DNA of 64,000 nucleotides from Acinetobacter guillouiae CIP 63.46 (GCF_000368145.1 NZ_KB849281.1:421397-485396), one strand, 5' to 3'. Shown: positions 50,436-60,498, counted from the first letter of the stretch. Translations and numbers: made by a program. The notes: generated by a model not told the origin, from the letters alone.

Positions 50436-51932
50436 TTACTCCGCCATGTATTTCATTTCTTTGAACAATTTTTCAATACCTTTGGCTTTACTTGTTTGGC
50501 TAACATCAATATAGATATTCAAGGAAAAATTAAAGAAATCTTTTGGTCGTAGTGATTGATCCAAACGCCTAAAAAGATTTTGCCCTATCACATGGTTCTC
50601 AATACTAGATTCATAGATGCTAGATTGCTTAAGGCGTATACTGTATGCCCAAATAAACCCTATCCCCAAAGCACTCGAAAACTCCACCTCACCAAAGCGA
50701 TCATAGTAAGCTAGCAGAAAAGCATTAAGCATTTTCCGAACATAGCCATCACCTGTTCTTGTTCTGCCTGAATAATCATAATCTTTATGATTTTCAGTCA
50801 AGGCAACACCATTGATGACATTCCAAATTTTTTTCGACATTGATGTGGTTAATAATGGTTTGACCCAAGCATCATAACTTTGTAGAGGAAGCAATTCTAA
50901 AGCTTTGCTTTCATAATGGCTAAACCATTCAAAAAAGCGTCTCCCATTGATCATAGTTTGGGTGATTTGAAATGGGTAAGCCAAATGTATGTTATCTACC
51001 TTGCGGAAGCGATCACTGTTGTACTCATCGACCATGCTGTGCAAGATACGATATGACTGACTCAGTGGAAACTGATCTTCCTGATGCAGTGACAAACCTT
51101 TAAACCCCTCCACCTGTGCTTTGCCAAAGTGAAATGCCTTTTCCCCTTTCGTCCACTGTCTGATGGGATACAGGAAATGAGAAAATATTCGATGGACTTC
51201 CTTTTCATTCCTTTGCTCCCATTGCTGAACGGCTTTTGTTTTTAACTCTGCTTCTGATGGATCAAATTCTCGCAGATGGTATGCTTTCAACAAATCATGT
51301 GGATGTAGGTCTAATCCTCTCGAATTCTGTGAATCAAAGAACTGGAAAGCCTCAGATAGCTTGCTTAGCTCAACTATTACGAACTCACATTTACTTAAAA
51401 GAGTATCAACATATTCTTCTAACGGCATTGAGCGTGGCTTATCGATCAGCTTTTCAACCACATCATAATTTCGACGTAAATTTTCTTGGCTAATGCGACA
51501 AGCAGGAATATCTAAACCAAAATCAGGCAAATCCAACTTATTGAGTTGATCTTTTCTCGCTTGTAAAGCATGCCAAATTAAATAAAAAGTTAATGTCCGT
51601 TGCTGACCATCTACGATATCTTTTTTAACTTTTGGCAGTTTATGCTGAACAATCTGTTCGAGAGAGTACTTATAAAGGTCAGCAGATTTTTTAGGATGGA
51701 AGATCACATTACTATGCAGAACAATTGTCCCTAAGCGATACTTATAACGTTCATCATCACGGTTCTTCGCTGTAATCCCTGCAATAAAATAATCTAGGTC
51801 ATCAAACAGCACTCTAACATGCTTCTCTGTCCACTTATAAGGACGTTGATAATCAGGAATACTCAAATGCTGTTGATACAGTTCTTTTAATGAGATTACT
51901 CTCGACTCTAACATTGCAGTTGCTGCGGTCAT
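50436..51932 (-). CDS. DUF262-only protein, partner of the GmrSD-like gene
   Basis: The 498-residue protein has DUF262 motifs SIPDYQRPYKW (24-34) and DGQQRTLTFYLIW (108-120), but its C-terminal half lacks an H-x-x-P-type DUF1524 nuclease motif. It may act as a sensor or NTPase subunit for the downstream nuclease-bearing DUF262 protein. It lies 106 bp after hsdR in the same direction. The functional link with the type I system is inferred from co-orientation. Confidence 0.8.
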   Translation of the reverse strand: MTAATAMLESRVISLKELYQQHLSIPDYQRPYKWTEKHVRVLFDDLDYFIAGITAKNRDDERYKYRLGTIVLHSNVIFHPKKSADLYKYSLEQIVQHKLPKVKKDIVDGQQRTLTFYLIWHALQARKDQLNKLDLPDFGLDIPACRISQENLRRNYDVVEKLIDKPRSMPLEEYVDTLLSKCEFVIVELSKLSEAFQFFDSQNSRGLDLHPHDLLKAYHLREFDPSEAELKTKAVQQWEQRNEKEVHRIFSHFLYPIRQWTKGEKAFHFGKAQVEGFKGLSLHQEDQFPLSQSYRILHSMVDEYNSDRFRKVDNIHLAYPFQITQTMINGRRFFEWFSHYESKALELLPLQSYDAWVKPLLTTSMSKKIWNVINGVALTENHKDYDYSGRTRTGDGYVRKMLNAFLLAYYDRFGEVEFSSALGIGFIWAYSIRLKQSSIYESSIENHVIGQNLFRRLDQSLRPKDFFNFSLNIYIDVSQTSKAKGIEKLFKEMKYMAE

Positions 51933-52038
51933 GTTTTTTCAATATTCATTCAAGATGTTCATCATAAAGCGACTTTTTCACAGCCTTCACCCGAGAAATA
52001 CCTCGGCTGACTTGAGTCCTGTCACAGCATTCATTTTT

Positions 52039-54951
52039 TTACAATTTCAAACTATAGTGACTTAATAGTTCAGATGTCTTTGTATGCAACTCTGCGAAAT
52101 AAAGATTACGCTTTAGCAATGGTGGTTTTTGAATAGGTAATTCTTTAATTTCATGCGGCAATGGAAGACGCTCTGTGAAATTAAAGTTATCAGCCACTCT
52201 ATCAAACTCAGACTTTTTCAACTGTTCATCTCGACAGAACCCTTCATAGGCTTGCGCTCTTTCTGCATCCCAAAATGTAGAGAATGCCTGCTTCACCGTT
52301 TGCCCTGTGATCATCTTTGGTAATTGTTCATTGATGAATTTTTCGATCAGGTCTTTTTTGTTGTACATCTTGGCATCATTACTCAGCATATCTATCAACT
52401 CTTTTCTACGTTGATCCTTCTGCGCTTGACTCGATGCGGTCACAATCAACCCAAGCAGTGCCATAATGTAATCTTGATTCACTCGGTCGTTATGTACAAG
52501 TTCCAATTGGAAGTCTATATCCTCTAGGACTGAGACTTTCTCTTTATCATCAGATGGCTGTTTAATACGATTATATAAGTCTTTGTATTTACCTTTATAA
52601 TCCTCTAAATCTTGAGCAGTGATTGGCGCTGTGTTTTTGTCATACTCAGTAAACATATTGAGTAGGTTATTCAAACGTAGAACTTCCCTGAATGTTTCTA
52701 CGAACTTCAATTGTTCAGCTTCAAGTTTTAAATCATCTACATCCTGACAATTTGGAGTCAGTGTTTTCAACTGTGCTACAGCGGTTTCATACTCCTCTAA
52801 GAACACACTCATTTCAGGTATGGTTACACTACTGAATGGTTTCTTATCAGAGAACAAACGTAATGCCTTATCCGTTGCTTGCTTTAAGTTTCGATAACAA
52901 ACCACATTTCCGAATGGCTTTGAAGGTTTATAAACACGATTGGTGCGTGAGAATGCCTGAATCAAACCATGGTATTTTAAGTTTTTGTCTACATAGATCG
53001 TGTTCAATGGTTTTGAATCAAATCCTGTCAGGAACATGTTCACAACAAGAAGTAAGTCTATCTGCTCATCTTTCTCATACTTGATGTTAAAGTATTTCAC
53101 TCGCTTACCAAGATTTTGATAGTACTCATAGAAGCTATCTGTTGTATTGTAACTTGAACCATAGATTTCATTGTATTGGGCAATATACTTGTCGAGTTTT
53201 GCCTTTCTTGACTCATCTACAGTATTTGGGGCATCCACTGGTTCTTCAGCGATCATACCTGCTTCTATTTCATCTGCGGTATTCTGCTGATCCTGTTCTT
53301 CTACACCAAATGAGAAAATTGTTCGCACTGAAATTGGTTGGAAATAGGTCTTGTTTCTTTCTGCGTCTTCTACCATTTCAGCTTGGACTTTTTCAAACAG
53401 TTCGTAGTATTGAATGAGATTTTCAACTGAACTCACACAGAACATGGCACAAAACTCTCTGTTACGAGTTTTTTTATCATGGATACTCAATATATGACGA
53501 ACAATTTTTTCCAAGCGTTCAGGATTGTCGTATAACTCTTTGCTATCAATTTCCTCAACTTTTTCATTACTATCAGTTTCACTTGTGGTGCTATATTTTC
53601 CCCAATAGTCAATTTGGAAAGGAAGCACATTGCGATCGGTAATTGCATCCACAATGAGATATTCATGCAAGCGTTTAGGAAATAAAAATTCAGTCGTAAA
53701 TTTCTCTCCCGATTTCTTTAAACCATTTTTATCAAAAATTGGTGTCCCCGTAAAACCAAACATTTGAGCATTTTTAAAGAAGCGTTTGATGTTCTGATGT
53801 GTTTCACCAAACTGGCTACGATGACATTCATCAAAAATAAAAATCACTTTTTCATCTTGTAAATCTGCCATCTCCTTCTGATGGCGGTCTTTGGTAATCG
53901 CATTATTCAGCTTTTGAATAGTAGTCAGCACTAAACGATTATCTAAGGAGCGTAATTGCTTAATGAGGTTGGCAGTGTTGTTGGTGCTATCCACAGAACC
54001 TTCTCTATACGCATTAAATTCAGTGTAGGTTTGCTCATCTAAATCTTTACGGTCAACGACAAAAATTATGCGACGAATCTCAGGATTCCTAATCAGTAAC
54101 TGACTTGCCTTAAACGAGGTTAAGGTTTTACCTGAGCCAGTGGTATGCCAAATATAAGCATTTTCTTTAGATGTTTTGACATGTTCAACCATGCGTTCGA
54201 TGGCATAAATTTGATACGGACGCAGGATCATCAAAAATTGATCGGAGTGATGTAACACAATGTACTGTGACAACATCTTAAAGGCGTGTGTCGGATTTAG
54301 GAAGGCTTTAGTGAACTCAGTAAGATCGTTGATATTTTTATTATTTTCATCTGCCCACGGGAATGCAAATTCGATATTTTTGGTGCCGTTGGCATAGTAC
54401 AAGCAGTTGACACCATTACTAATCACAAAAAACTGGATATAACCAAATAAACCATCACCTGCTTTATAGGCTGATTTTGCATATTCAATGGTTTGCTTAA
54501 ATGCTTGTTGGATCTCTACTCCACGGCGTTTTAACTCGACTTGTATAAGCGGAAATCCATTCACCAATAAAGTGACATCAAAACGACTCGTTTTACCATT
54601 CAAGGCAGAATGATTTGATACAATTTGATTAGAAACTTGGTAGATATTTTCTATCGCGTTTTCACCAAGAAAAGATAGATGCTTGACCGTACCATCATCG
54701 AATTTTAGTGGGAAACGATCACGCAACAATTGTGCTTTACTAAAGACAGATGTTTCTTTCGTAAGGTAATGCCAAACCTGTTTCCACTCTTGTTCTGAAA
54801 AAACATGATGGATTTGATTGAGCTTCTGGATTTGCAGTTTTAAGTTATCGACTAATGCTTTTTCTGTCCGTAACATCACTCGTTCATAGCCTAACCCTTC
54901 AAGTTGTTGAATGAAGTTATTTTCCAGCTCAAGTTCTACTTGTGTACCCAC
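52039..54951 (-). CDS. hsdR: Type I restriction enzyme R subunit HsdR
   Basis: The 970-residue DNA translocase/nuclease of a type I restriction system. The PD-(D/E)xK nuclease region has D125 (RFDVTLLV) and E139-x-K141 (QVELKRRG). The SF2 motor has the Walker A motif TGSGKT (271-276), the DECH box in FIFDECHRSQFG, FGFTGTPIF, and motif VI-like IQAFSRTNRVY. It resembles EcoR124I-type (IC) HsdR and is complete. It is separated from the other hsd genes by a decayed gene on the opposite strand, so it may have its own promoter. Confidence 0.93.
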   Translation of the reverse strand: MGTQVELELENNFIQQLEGLGYERVMLRTEKALVDNLKLQIQKLNQIHHVFSEQEWKQVWHYLTKETSVFSKAQLLRDRFPLKFDDGTVKHLSFLGENAIENIYQVSNQIVSNHSALNGKTSRFDVTLLVNGFPLIQVELKRRGVEIQQAFKQTIEYAKSAYKAGDGLFGYIQFFVISNGVNCLYYANGTKNIEFAFPWADENNKNINDLTEFTKAFLNPTHAFKMLSQYIVLHHSDQFLMILRPYQIYAIERMVEHVKTSKENAYIWHTTGSGKTLTSFKASQLLIRNPEIRRIIFVVDRKDLDEQTYTEFNAYREGSVDSTNNTANLIKQLRSLDNRLVLTTIQKLNNAITKDRHQKEMADLQDEKVIFIFDECHRSQFGETHQNIKRFFKNAQMFGFTGTPIFDKNGLKKSGEKFTTEFLFPKRLHEYLIVDAITDRNVLPFQIDYWGKYSTTSETDSNEKVEEIDSKELYDNPERLEKIVRHILSIHDKKTRNREFCAMFCVSSVENLIQYYELFEKVQAEMVEDAERNKTYFQPISVRTIFSFGVEEQDQQNTADEIEAGMIAEEPVDAPNTVDESRKAKLDKYIAQYNEIYGSSYNTTDSFYEYYQNLGKRVKYFNIKYEKDEQIDLLLVVNMFLTGFDSKPLNTIYVDKNLKYHGLIQAFSRTNRVYKPSKPFGNVVCYRNLKQATDKALRLFSDKKPFSSVTIPEMSVFLEEYETAVAQLKTLTPNCQDVDDLKLEAEQLKFVETFREVLRLNNLLNMFTEYDKNTAPITAQDLEDYKGKYKDLYNRIKQPSDDKEKVSVLEDIDFQLELVHNDRVNQDYIMALLGLIVTASSQAQKDQRRKELIDMLSNDAKMYNKKDLIEKFINEQLPKMITGQTVKQAFSTFWDAERAQAYEGFCRDEQLKKSEFDRVADNFNFTERLPLPHEIKELPIQKPPLLKRNLYFAELHTKTSELLSHYSLKL

Positions 54952-55052
54952 GCTTCCATCTCTTCTCTAGTCATTATAATGTAATGATTTACATCATTTT
55001 AAAATGTTAAAATAGCACTAATTTAACGCATTTCATATACAGCGAGAGGTCT

Positions 55053-55390
55053 ATGGCGATTTTTGATCAAAATATAGTGATTGTTTTTATTTACTAACAG
55101 AAAAAGTTATATTCATTCCAACAAAAGAATCGAAAAACTAACCTTGTAAGTTTCCGATTAGGACGTGAAAGTTCTCATAATCCACTCAATCATCTAAAAA
55201 AACATTAGATCTAGAAGAACATGAAATGTTTGACTATGTGATTAATCTAAAGGCATTTGCTCGATTCTATATTTCAAAAGACGATAGGTTACAACCTAAT
55301 TATCGAGCAGTGCATAGTAATGGTATCAAAACTGTTGTGATTCACCCTGACTGGTTATATCTAAAAAATAAAGACAATTTCACTGCATGA
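55053..55390 (+). pseudogene. Decayed gene between GIY-YIG gene and hsdR
   Basis: A plus-strand gene with a GAGAGG ribosome site begins MAIFDQNIVIVF and is broken at least twice. Recognisable pieces in successive frames are LTEKVIFIPTKESK, then TNLVSFRLGRESSHNPLN, then TLDLEEHEMFDYVINLKAFA, ending ...KDNFTA at TGA 55388-55390. Restored, it would encode a protein of about 110 residues of unknown function. It is opposite in direction to all surrounding hsd genes. Confidence 0.6.
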
Positions 55391-55415
55391 TTATTACCGT
55401 GCAGTGATAATAAAA

Positions 55416-55877
55416 TTAGACCTTGCTAGAAAATACGGCTATCTCTTCATCAATAATGCTTAATGGATTTCCTTTAGAAATAATAAAATCGTATTGATCC
55501 TTCATTAGCTTACGATTAAGTAAAGGATGCTTTTCGTCATCTAATTGATTGATTAATCCTTTTTCAGCTTGAGCTAATGCTTTTGCTAAATCTGAACGAC
55601 TTTTGACTTCAGCAAAGATTAACTTTTTTTGACCTTTAGGTGTATCTATAAGGCCATCAATTAACTTAATGCTATTAAAGTGAGACTTCATTCTTGTGCG
55701 AATATTTTCAGACTTCCCAACATACAGAGCTTCTTGATATCCCCCATATTCTCTATAAAAAATATAGACTCCTGAGATTTCAGGAAGTAACGAAAAGTCA
55801 AAGTTCTTAACATTCTCTTTTAATGTACTTGAACTACCTAGCTCTATTGGTTCATACCAATCTAATTCAATTTGCAT
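55416..55877 (-). CDS. GIY-YIG nuclease domain protein in the hsd cluster
   Basis: The 153-residue protein has a full GIY-YIG core: GVY (36-38), YVG (52-54), the catalytic Arg region ENIRTRM (R60/R62), Glu in AQAEKGLI (E105), and Asn in LLNRKL (N121). It is thus predicted active as a single-strand nicking or cutting nuclease. It starts 28 bp after the second hsdM-like gene with GGAGG as ribosome site, so the two are likely co-translated. A nuclease at this place is not a standard part of type I restriction systems. Confidence 0.85.
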   Translation of the reverse strand: MQIELDWYEPIELGSSSTLKENVKNFDFSLLPEISGVYIFYREYGGYQEALYVGKSENIRTRMKSHFNSIKLIDGLIDTPKGQKKLIFAEVKSRSDLAKALAQAEKGLINQLDDEKHPLLNRKLMKDQYDFIISKGNPLSIIDEEIAVFSSKV

Positions 55878-55905
55878 TTTTGCCTCCTTTTTCTATATTT
55901 AATAA

Positions 55906-57471
55906 TCAAATTTTAAATGGATACCGAACACTTAGCTCATCGCAATACTTTCTAATATCCAAATCAATCTGCTCTAAATTTTCATCTATTTTTTCGAGCC
56001 TAATAGCCACTTCATCGATATCGACTTCAGATTCAGGCTCAAACAAGTCAATATAGCGTGGAATATTGAGGTTGTAACCATGATCTACAATTTTTGAGTA
56101 TTCTACATACTCAGAAATTTTAGGGATAATCGCTTTAGTTTTATAAATATCTGTAATTTCCGCAATTTGCTCTGGCGAAATAATATTGAAAGCTTTCTGC
56201 TTTTCATAAAACTCTTTGGCATTGATAAACAATATTTTGTCTTTAGGCTTTCTGTTCTTCTTTAATACCAGCATAGCAACTTCAGTATCAATTACAGGTG
56301 AGAGATCTTTCGCTAAGCCAATCACAGCATCAATACAATTCAGACGTTCAAGCAGATATTTACGAATAGTACCTTCTGAATCTCCTCTAAATAAAACACC
56401 ATGAGGGATCAGCACGACTGCTATTCCATCCTCTTCAAGTGAATAAACAATATGTTGGATGAAAGCCAAGTCTGCTTTTGACTTTGGAGCAAGCTTGCCA
56501 TAGTTTGCAAATCTTGGATCATGTTTTTTAGCCTCATTATTATTCCAAGTTTGCGAAAATTTAGGATTGCAAACAATCACATCAAATTTCATATCCAGAT
56601 GTTTTGGCTTTTCTAAAGTATCGTCGCTGTCTAATTTTAATTTTGAATAATGATATCCATTGATTAGAAAATTCATACGCGCCGTTTTTAAATTACCATC
56701 GATTATATCTTGCCCATAGATTTGATCGACAAAATCTAATGTTTGGTCGGTCTTAATTAATAAGGATCCAGATCCAAAGGTTGGGTCATAAAGGTTAAGA
56801 ACTCGGCTTTTTTCTGTATGGACAATACTTGCCATCAATTCTGATACATGAGCAGGCGTATAGAAATCGCCTTTCTTTTTTCCTAGGCTCATTGCCATGA
56901 ATTCAATGATGCTAAAAAAAGCCTTGCCTAATATTTTAGAATTATCGTGAAGATAGAAGTCCATCGAGTTCAAGTCGACTAGCATTGAACCCAATGCTTG
57001 ATTTCTAGCTGTACCTGTGCCACCTAGTAATGCACTTCTTGTATCTATATCACTCAACAATCCATCAAACACTTGAAGGGATTGTTCTGTCAAATTTTGC
57101 TGAAATTGAAAAATTGCTTGATCAAAAACCTCTAAAAAATAGTATTCATTATTATTGCTATAAGCCTGAGCAAATGAACCTATCAAATATTTTGGCGCAA
57201 CAAAATATCCTAAAGAGTCTTTCGCCTCTTCTTTTAGAGCAATCATAAGGTCTTCATGCTGATGCTCACCTAAAGAACTGTACGTAATTTCTCTGCCTAA
57301 ATTTTCATTTGCAAATTGCTCATGTTGATCAGATAGAAATTTGTAGAAAATCAGACTCAAAGCCAAATTTTTATACTGCGTAATATCTTTATTACCAAAA
57401 TGCTTTTGAAGCCAATCTTGCAGATTTTGGCTTAATGTTTCAGTTTTTTGTTCTATGTTGTTCATGACCAT
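55906..57471 (-). CDS. Second, divergent HsdM-like methyltransferase
   Basis: The 521-residue protein aligns along its length with the HsdM at 58772-60343: N-terminal helical domain, GDFYTPAHVS, motif I DPTFGSGS (229-236), KPKHLDMKFDVIVCN, and the C-terminal NLNIPRYIDLFE. It differs at catalytic sites: motif IV is NPKF (302-305) instead of NPPF, the Cys of motif I is Phe, and the conserved GTTIPT segment is replaced by VIDTEV. SAM binding may persist, but adenine methylation is doubtful. It sits 47 bp after hsdS. It may be a regulatory subunit, a modification reader, or a decaying duplicate. Confidence 0.85.
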   Translation of the reverse strand: MVMNNIEQKTETLSQNLQDWLQKHFGNKDITQYKNLALSLIFYKFLSDQHEQFANENLGREITYSSLGEHQHEDLMIALKEEAKDSLGYFVAPKYLIGSFAQAYSNNNEYYFLEVFDQAIFQFQQNLTEQSLQVFDGLLSDIDTRSALLGGTGTARNQALGSMLVDLNSMDFYLHDNSKILGKAFFSIIEFMAMSLGKKKGDFYTPAHVSELMASIVHTEKSRVLNLYDPTFGSGSLLIKTDQTLDFVDQIYGQDIIDGNLKTARMNFLINGYHYSKLKLDSDDTLEKPKHLDMKFDVIVCNPKFSQTWNNNEAKKHDPRFANYGKLAPKSKADLAFIQHIVYSLEEDGIAVVLIPHGVLFRGDSEGTIRKYLLERLNCIDAVIGLAKDLSPVIDTEVAMLVLKKNRKPKDKILFINAKEFYEKQKAFNIISPEQIAEITDIYKTKAIIPKISEYVEYSKIVDHGYNLNIPRYIDLFEPESEVDIDEVAIRLEKIDENLEQIDLDIRKYCDELSVRYPFKI

Positions 57472-57518
57472 ATCTCAATAAAAAAGTAGTATTGAGATCG
57501 CTCAATACTGCTTTTACT

Positions 57519-58772
57519 TTATACAAACATTTGCTGTAACAGACCTTTCTTCCACTGTTTAGTTTCTTCGATTTGCTGAGCGACCTTTTCTAATTTTTGG
57601 TCAATAGCAGATAGGAAATTAGCGATTTTGGCTTGTTCTTCTACACACGGGCATGGAACATTTATATCAAAAAAACTTTCTTTACTGACATTTAATAAAC
57701 CATCCATACGTGCTGAGCTTGAAATAAGTAATCTAAGATGTCTATCTAAGTAATGAAATTCGAATAGCTTTGCATAGAATTTTTGGTTGATTCGATTAAT
57801 AGTTTTTGCCCTAAAACTAATAAACACATTTGGCACAGCAATCGCGTGCTCAAATTCATTTAAATAAACACAACCATACTTATAGGTTTTAGAATTACCT
57901 TTGTTATAAGAAAAATCATTTTTTTCTAAAACAATGTAATTGCTATTTTGTTGACCTGAGATATCTCTACCAAATTTTTCTGCTTGGCTTACAAAGCCTT
58001 TTCCCGCAGTAATACTATATGTTTCAATATCTTGATCTAAAACTTTATCTTTAACTTCAATAAAAAGTTCTCTTATTTTTTTCTCTTCCCACTCCCCAAA
58101 CTCACTACCATCATCCGCTTTAAAACGAATCTGCTGACTAAACAGCTTTTGCATCATGCCCTGTTTATATTGGCTAAGCAGTTCATGTTTTTGGGATAGT
58201 TGGCTAATCTTCTCATCCACAGCGGAAAGGAAAGAGGCTATTTTGGTTTGCTCTTCTTTGGATGTTTGAAAAACTTGAAATTCCTGTAAATCCTTCACAG
58301 TAATATTTGATTGGTTGGCATTACCACGTTGAATAGTTTCAATATGAGTTAAATATTTTTTATCAAGAAGCTGAGAAAATATAAAATAAGCATATATATT
58401 TTCATTTTTAGGACGCAAAACTAATAGATTTTGATTTAGCAAACCTTCATTATCATTTTTAACAAAAATTGGACGCCCAACGGCAGAATCTATTAAATGA
58501 GGTTTTGATCCAACAGTAGTAACAATAATATCTTTTTTCTTAACTTCCCAATTTAGATAATTTTGAGCTTCAGTTTTATCTAAAAAAATAGCTTCATTTT
58601 GATATTTGATAGAATCCTTATCTAAATCAGATACTCGGATGATACGAACGCCATCTTCTTTGTATGATTCTGACTTAAAAGCAAACCCCTTAAAGTATTC
58701 AGTAGTTTTTTCTAAATTCGATGCACTCCAATCCCCATCAAACTCTTTAAACCGTAACTTAGGCGTAGTCAT
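57519..58772 (-). CDS. hsdS: Type I restriction specificity subunit HsdS
   Basis: The 417-residue specificity subunit has two target-recognition domains (about 1-165 and 220-370), each followed by a conserved helical spacer: KIASFLSAVDEKISQLSQKH and KIANFLSAIDQKLEKVAQQI. These two near-repeats make the pseudo-symmetry typical of HsdS. The start overlaps the end of hsdM (58772), so translation is coupled. The length is normal and there is no frameshift. Recognition sequence not predictable from sequence. Confidence 0.92.
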   Translation of the reverse strand: MTTPKLRFKEFDGDWSASNLEKTTEYFKGFAFKSESYKEDGVRIIRVSDLDKDSIKYQNEAIFLDKTEAQNYLNWEVKKKDIIVTTVGSKPHLIDSAVGRPIFVKNDNEGLLNQNLLVLRPKNENIYAYFIFSQLLDKKYLTHIETIQRGNANQSNITVKDLQEFQVFQTSKEEQTKIASFLSAVDEKISQLSQKHELLSQYKQGMMQKLFSQQIRFKADDGSEFGEWEEKKIRELFIEVKDKVLDQDIETYSITAGKGFVSQAEKFGRDISGQQNSNYIVLEKNDFSYNKGNSKTYKYGCVYLNEFEHAIAVPNVFISFRAKTINRINQKFYAKLFEFHYLDRHLRLLISSSARMDGLLNVSKESFFDINVPCPCVEEQAKIANFLSAIDQKLEKVAQQIEETKQWKKGLLQQMFV

Positions 58773-60343
58773 TACTTCACCTCCACAAACAGAGAATCAA
58801 TCCCTAGCTCTTCGCAGTACCCTGTAATCACCGCATCGGTCTTTTGGCTTTCTACTTCTAAGGCTTGAAGTTGTTTCGCAATCGTATTTAAATCAATCTC
58901 AGTTTCCGCCTCAAAGGTATCCACATAACGTGGAATATTTAGGTTGTAATCGTTCTCTTTCGCCTCCTGCAACGTCGCAACCTTAGCGTATTTCTCAATA
59001 TCCTGACGGTTTTCAAATGCACCCAAAATATTATCTAAATGTTCAGGCAATAACTTGTTTTGATTCTTCTGTTTCTCAAACTCGTTACTCGCATCAATAA
59101 ACAGGATATTTTCTTTATGCTCACGGTTTTTCTTCAATACCAACACACAAGTCGGAATAGTTGTGCCATAGAAAATATTGGCAGGTAAACCAATAATAGC
59201 GTCCACCACATTCATCTTTTCAATCAAATGCTGACGAATATGCCCTTCGCTTGAACCACGGAATAACACCCCATGCGGTAACACAATCGCAAGCGTCCCT
59301 TCATCATCTAGGTGATATAGCATATGCTGAACAAATGCCATATCTGCTTTAGAGCTTGGGGCAAGCTTACCAAAAGATTTAAAACGCTCATCACTTAAAA
59401 ATAATGGATCAGCAGACCATTTTGCTGAAAATGGAGGGTTTGCTACTATTGCATCAAACTTCATGTCCATATGCTGTGGTTTCTTTAAGGTGTCTTCCTG
59501 CTTAATGTCAAACTTAGAAAAATGAACATCATGCAGAATCATGTTCATTCGCGCCAAGTTGTAAGTAGTACGATTCATTTCCTGACCGTAGATCGCATCG
59601 ACATTGTTTCCGACTTCACGCTTAACACGAAGTAATAAAGAACCCGAGCCACAGGTGGGGTCATATACGCTACGTAAGCGGTCTTTGCCAAGCGTCACAA
59701 TACGAGCAAGCAAAGTTGAAACGGTTTGAGGTGTATAGAACTCACCTGCTTTCTTACCTGCACCAGACGCAAACTCACCAATCAAGTATTCGTAAGCATC
59801 ACCCAGTACATCGGCTTCAGTATTTGAAATATCAAAATCAATGGCATCTAAATGCACAAGGACTTTAGAAATCAACTCATTTCGATCAGTCGCATTGTTG
59901 CCTAACTTGGTCGAAGTAAGATCCATGTCCTCAAACAGATGAGCAAAGTCTTCTGATGACTCAGCATCCAATGTGCTTTGTTCAATCGCTTTTAAAGTTT
60001 GGATCAGTTCATCCAAAATAAACTCATTGTTTCTAGCACGATCTGCGAGTGTATGGAACAACTGAGTTGGCTCTAAGAAGAAACCCATGTTCTCAAGGCT
60101 TTCTTGCTTGAGTGCTTCTAAGAATTCTTGATGCTCTTCATTCTCGGCATCTAAATCGGTAAACTCTAAGCCTTCTTCTTTCAGCTCTTGGTTAGCACTA
60201 TTGAGGACTTTTTCAGATAAATATTTATAGAAGATTAAACCCAAAATATAGTCACGAAATTCATCTGCTCCCATCTTACCGCGAAGGTCATTAGCGATGT
60301 TCCATAGTCGTTTTTGCAGTTCTTGAAGCTGTACTTGGGTCAT
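58772..60343 (-). CDS. hsdM: Type I DNA methyltransferase subunit HsdM
   Basis: The 523-residue N6-adenine methyltransferase of the type IC (EcoR124I-like) class has GEFYTPQTVS, motif I DPTCGSGSLLL (228-238), catalytic motif IV NPPF (302-305), and the conserved FYGTTIPTCVLVLKK, all intact. It heads the minus-strand hsdM-hsdS-hsdM2-GIY gene series. Together with HsdS it protects host DNA, and with HsdR (52039-54951) restricts foreign DNA. Confidence 0.94.
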   Translation of the reverse strand: MTQVQLQELQKRLWNIANDLRGKMGADEFRDYILGLIFYKYLSEKVLNSANQELKEEGLEFTDLDAENEEHQEFLEALKQESLENMGFFLEPTQLFHTLADRARNNEFILDELIQTLKAIEQSTLDAESSEDFAHLFEDMDLTSTKLGNNATDRNELISKVLVHLDAIDFDISNTEADVLGDAYEYLIGEFASGAGKKAGEFYTPQTVSTLLARIVTLGKDRLRSVYDPTCGSGSLLLRVKREVGNNVDAIYGQEMNRTTYNLARMNMILHDVHFSKFDIKQEDTLKKPQHMDMKFDAIVANPPFSAKWSADPLFLSDERFKSFGKLAPSSKADMAFVQHMLYHLDDEGTLAIVLPHGVLFRGSSEGHIRQHLIEKMNVVDAIIGLPANIFYGTTIPTCVLVLKKNREHKENILFIDASNEFEKQKNQNKLLPEHLDNILGAFENRQDIEKYAKVATLQEAKENDYNLNIPRYVDTFEAETEIDLNTIAKQLQALEVESQKTDAVITGYCEELGIDSLFVEVK

Positions 60344-60498
60344 GTTAAAAATTAACCAAAATCATTATTTTAGGATGGCGTTACTTTGCCATACTTGGCT
60401 GATGAAATTAAGTATTTATTTGCTTAAGAGATCACATTCTCAATGTAATGAAGATACACATGCACAAATACATCATAAACAGCCACCTCACCTATATC

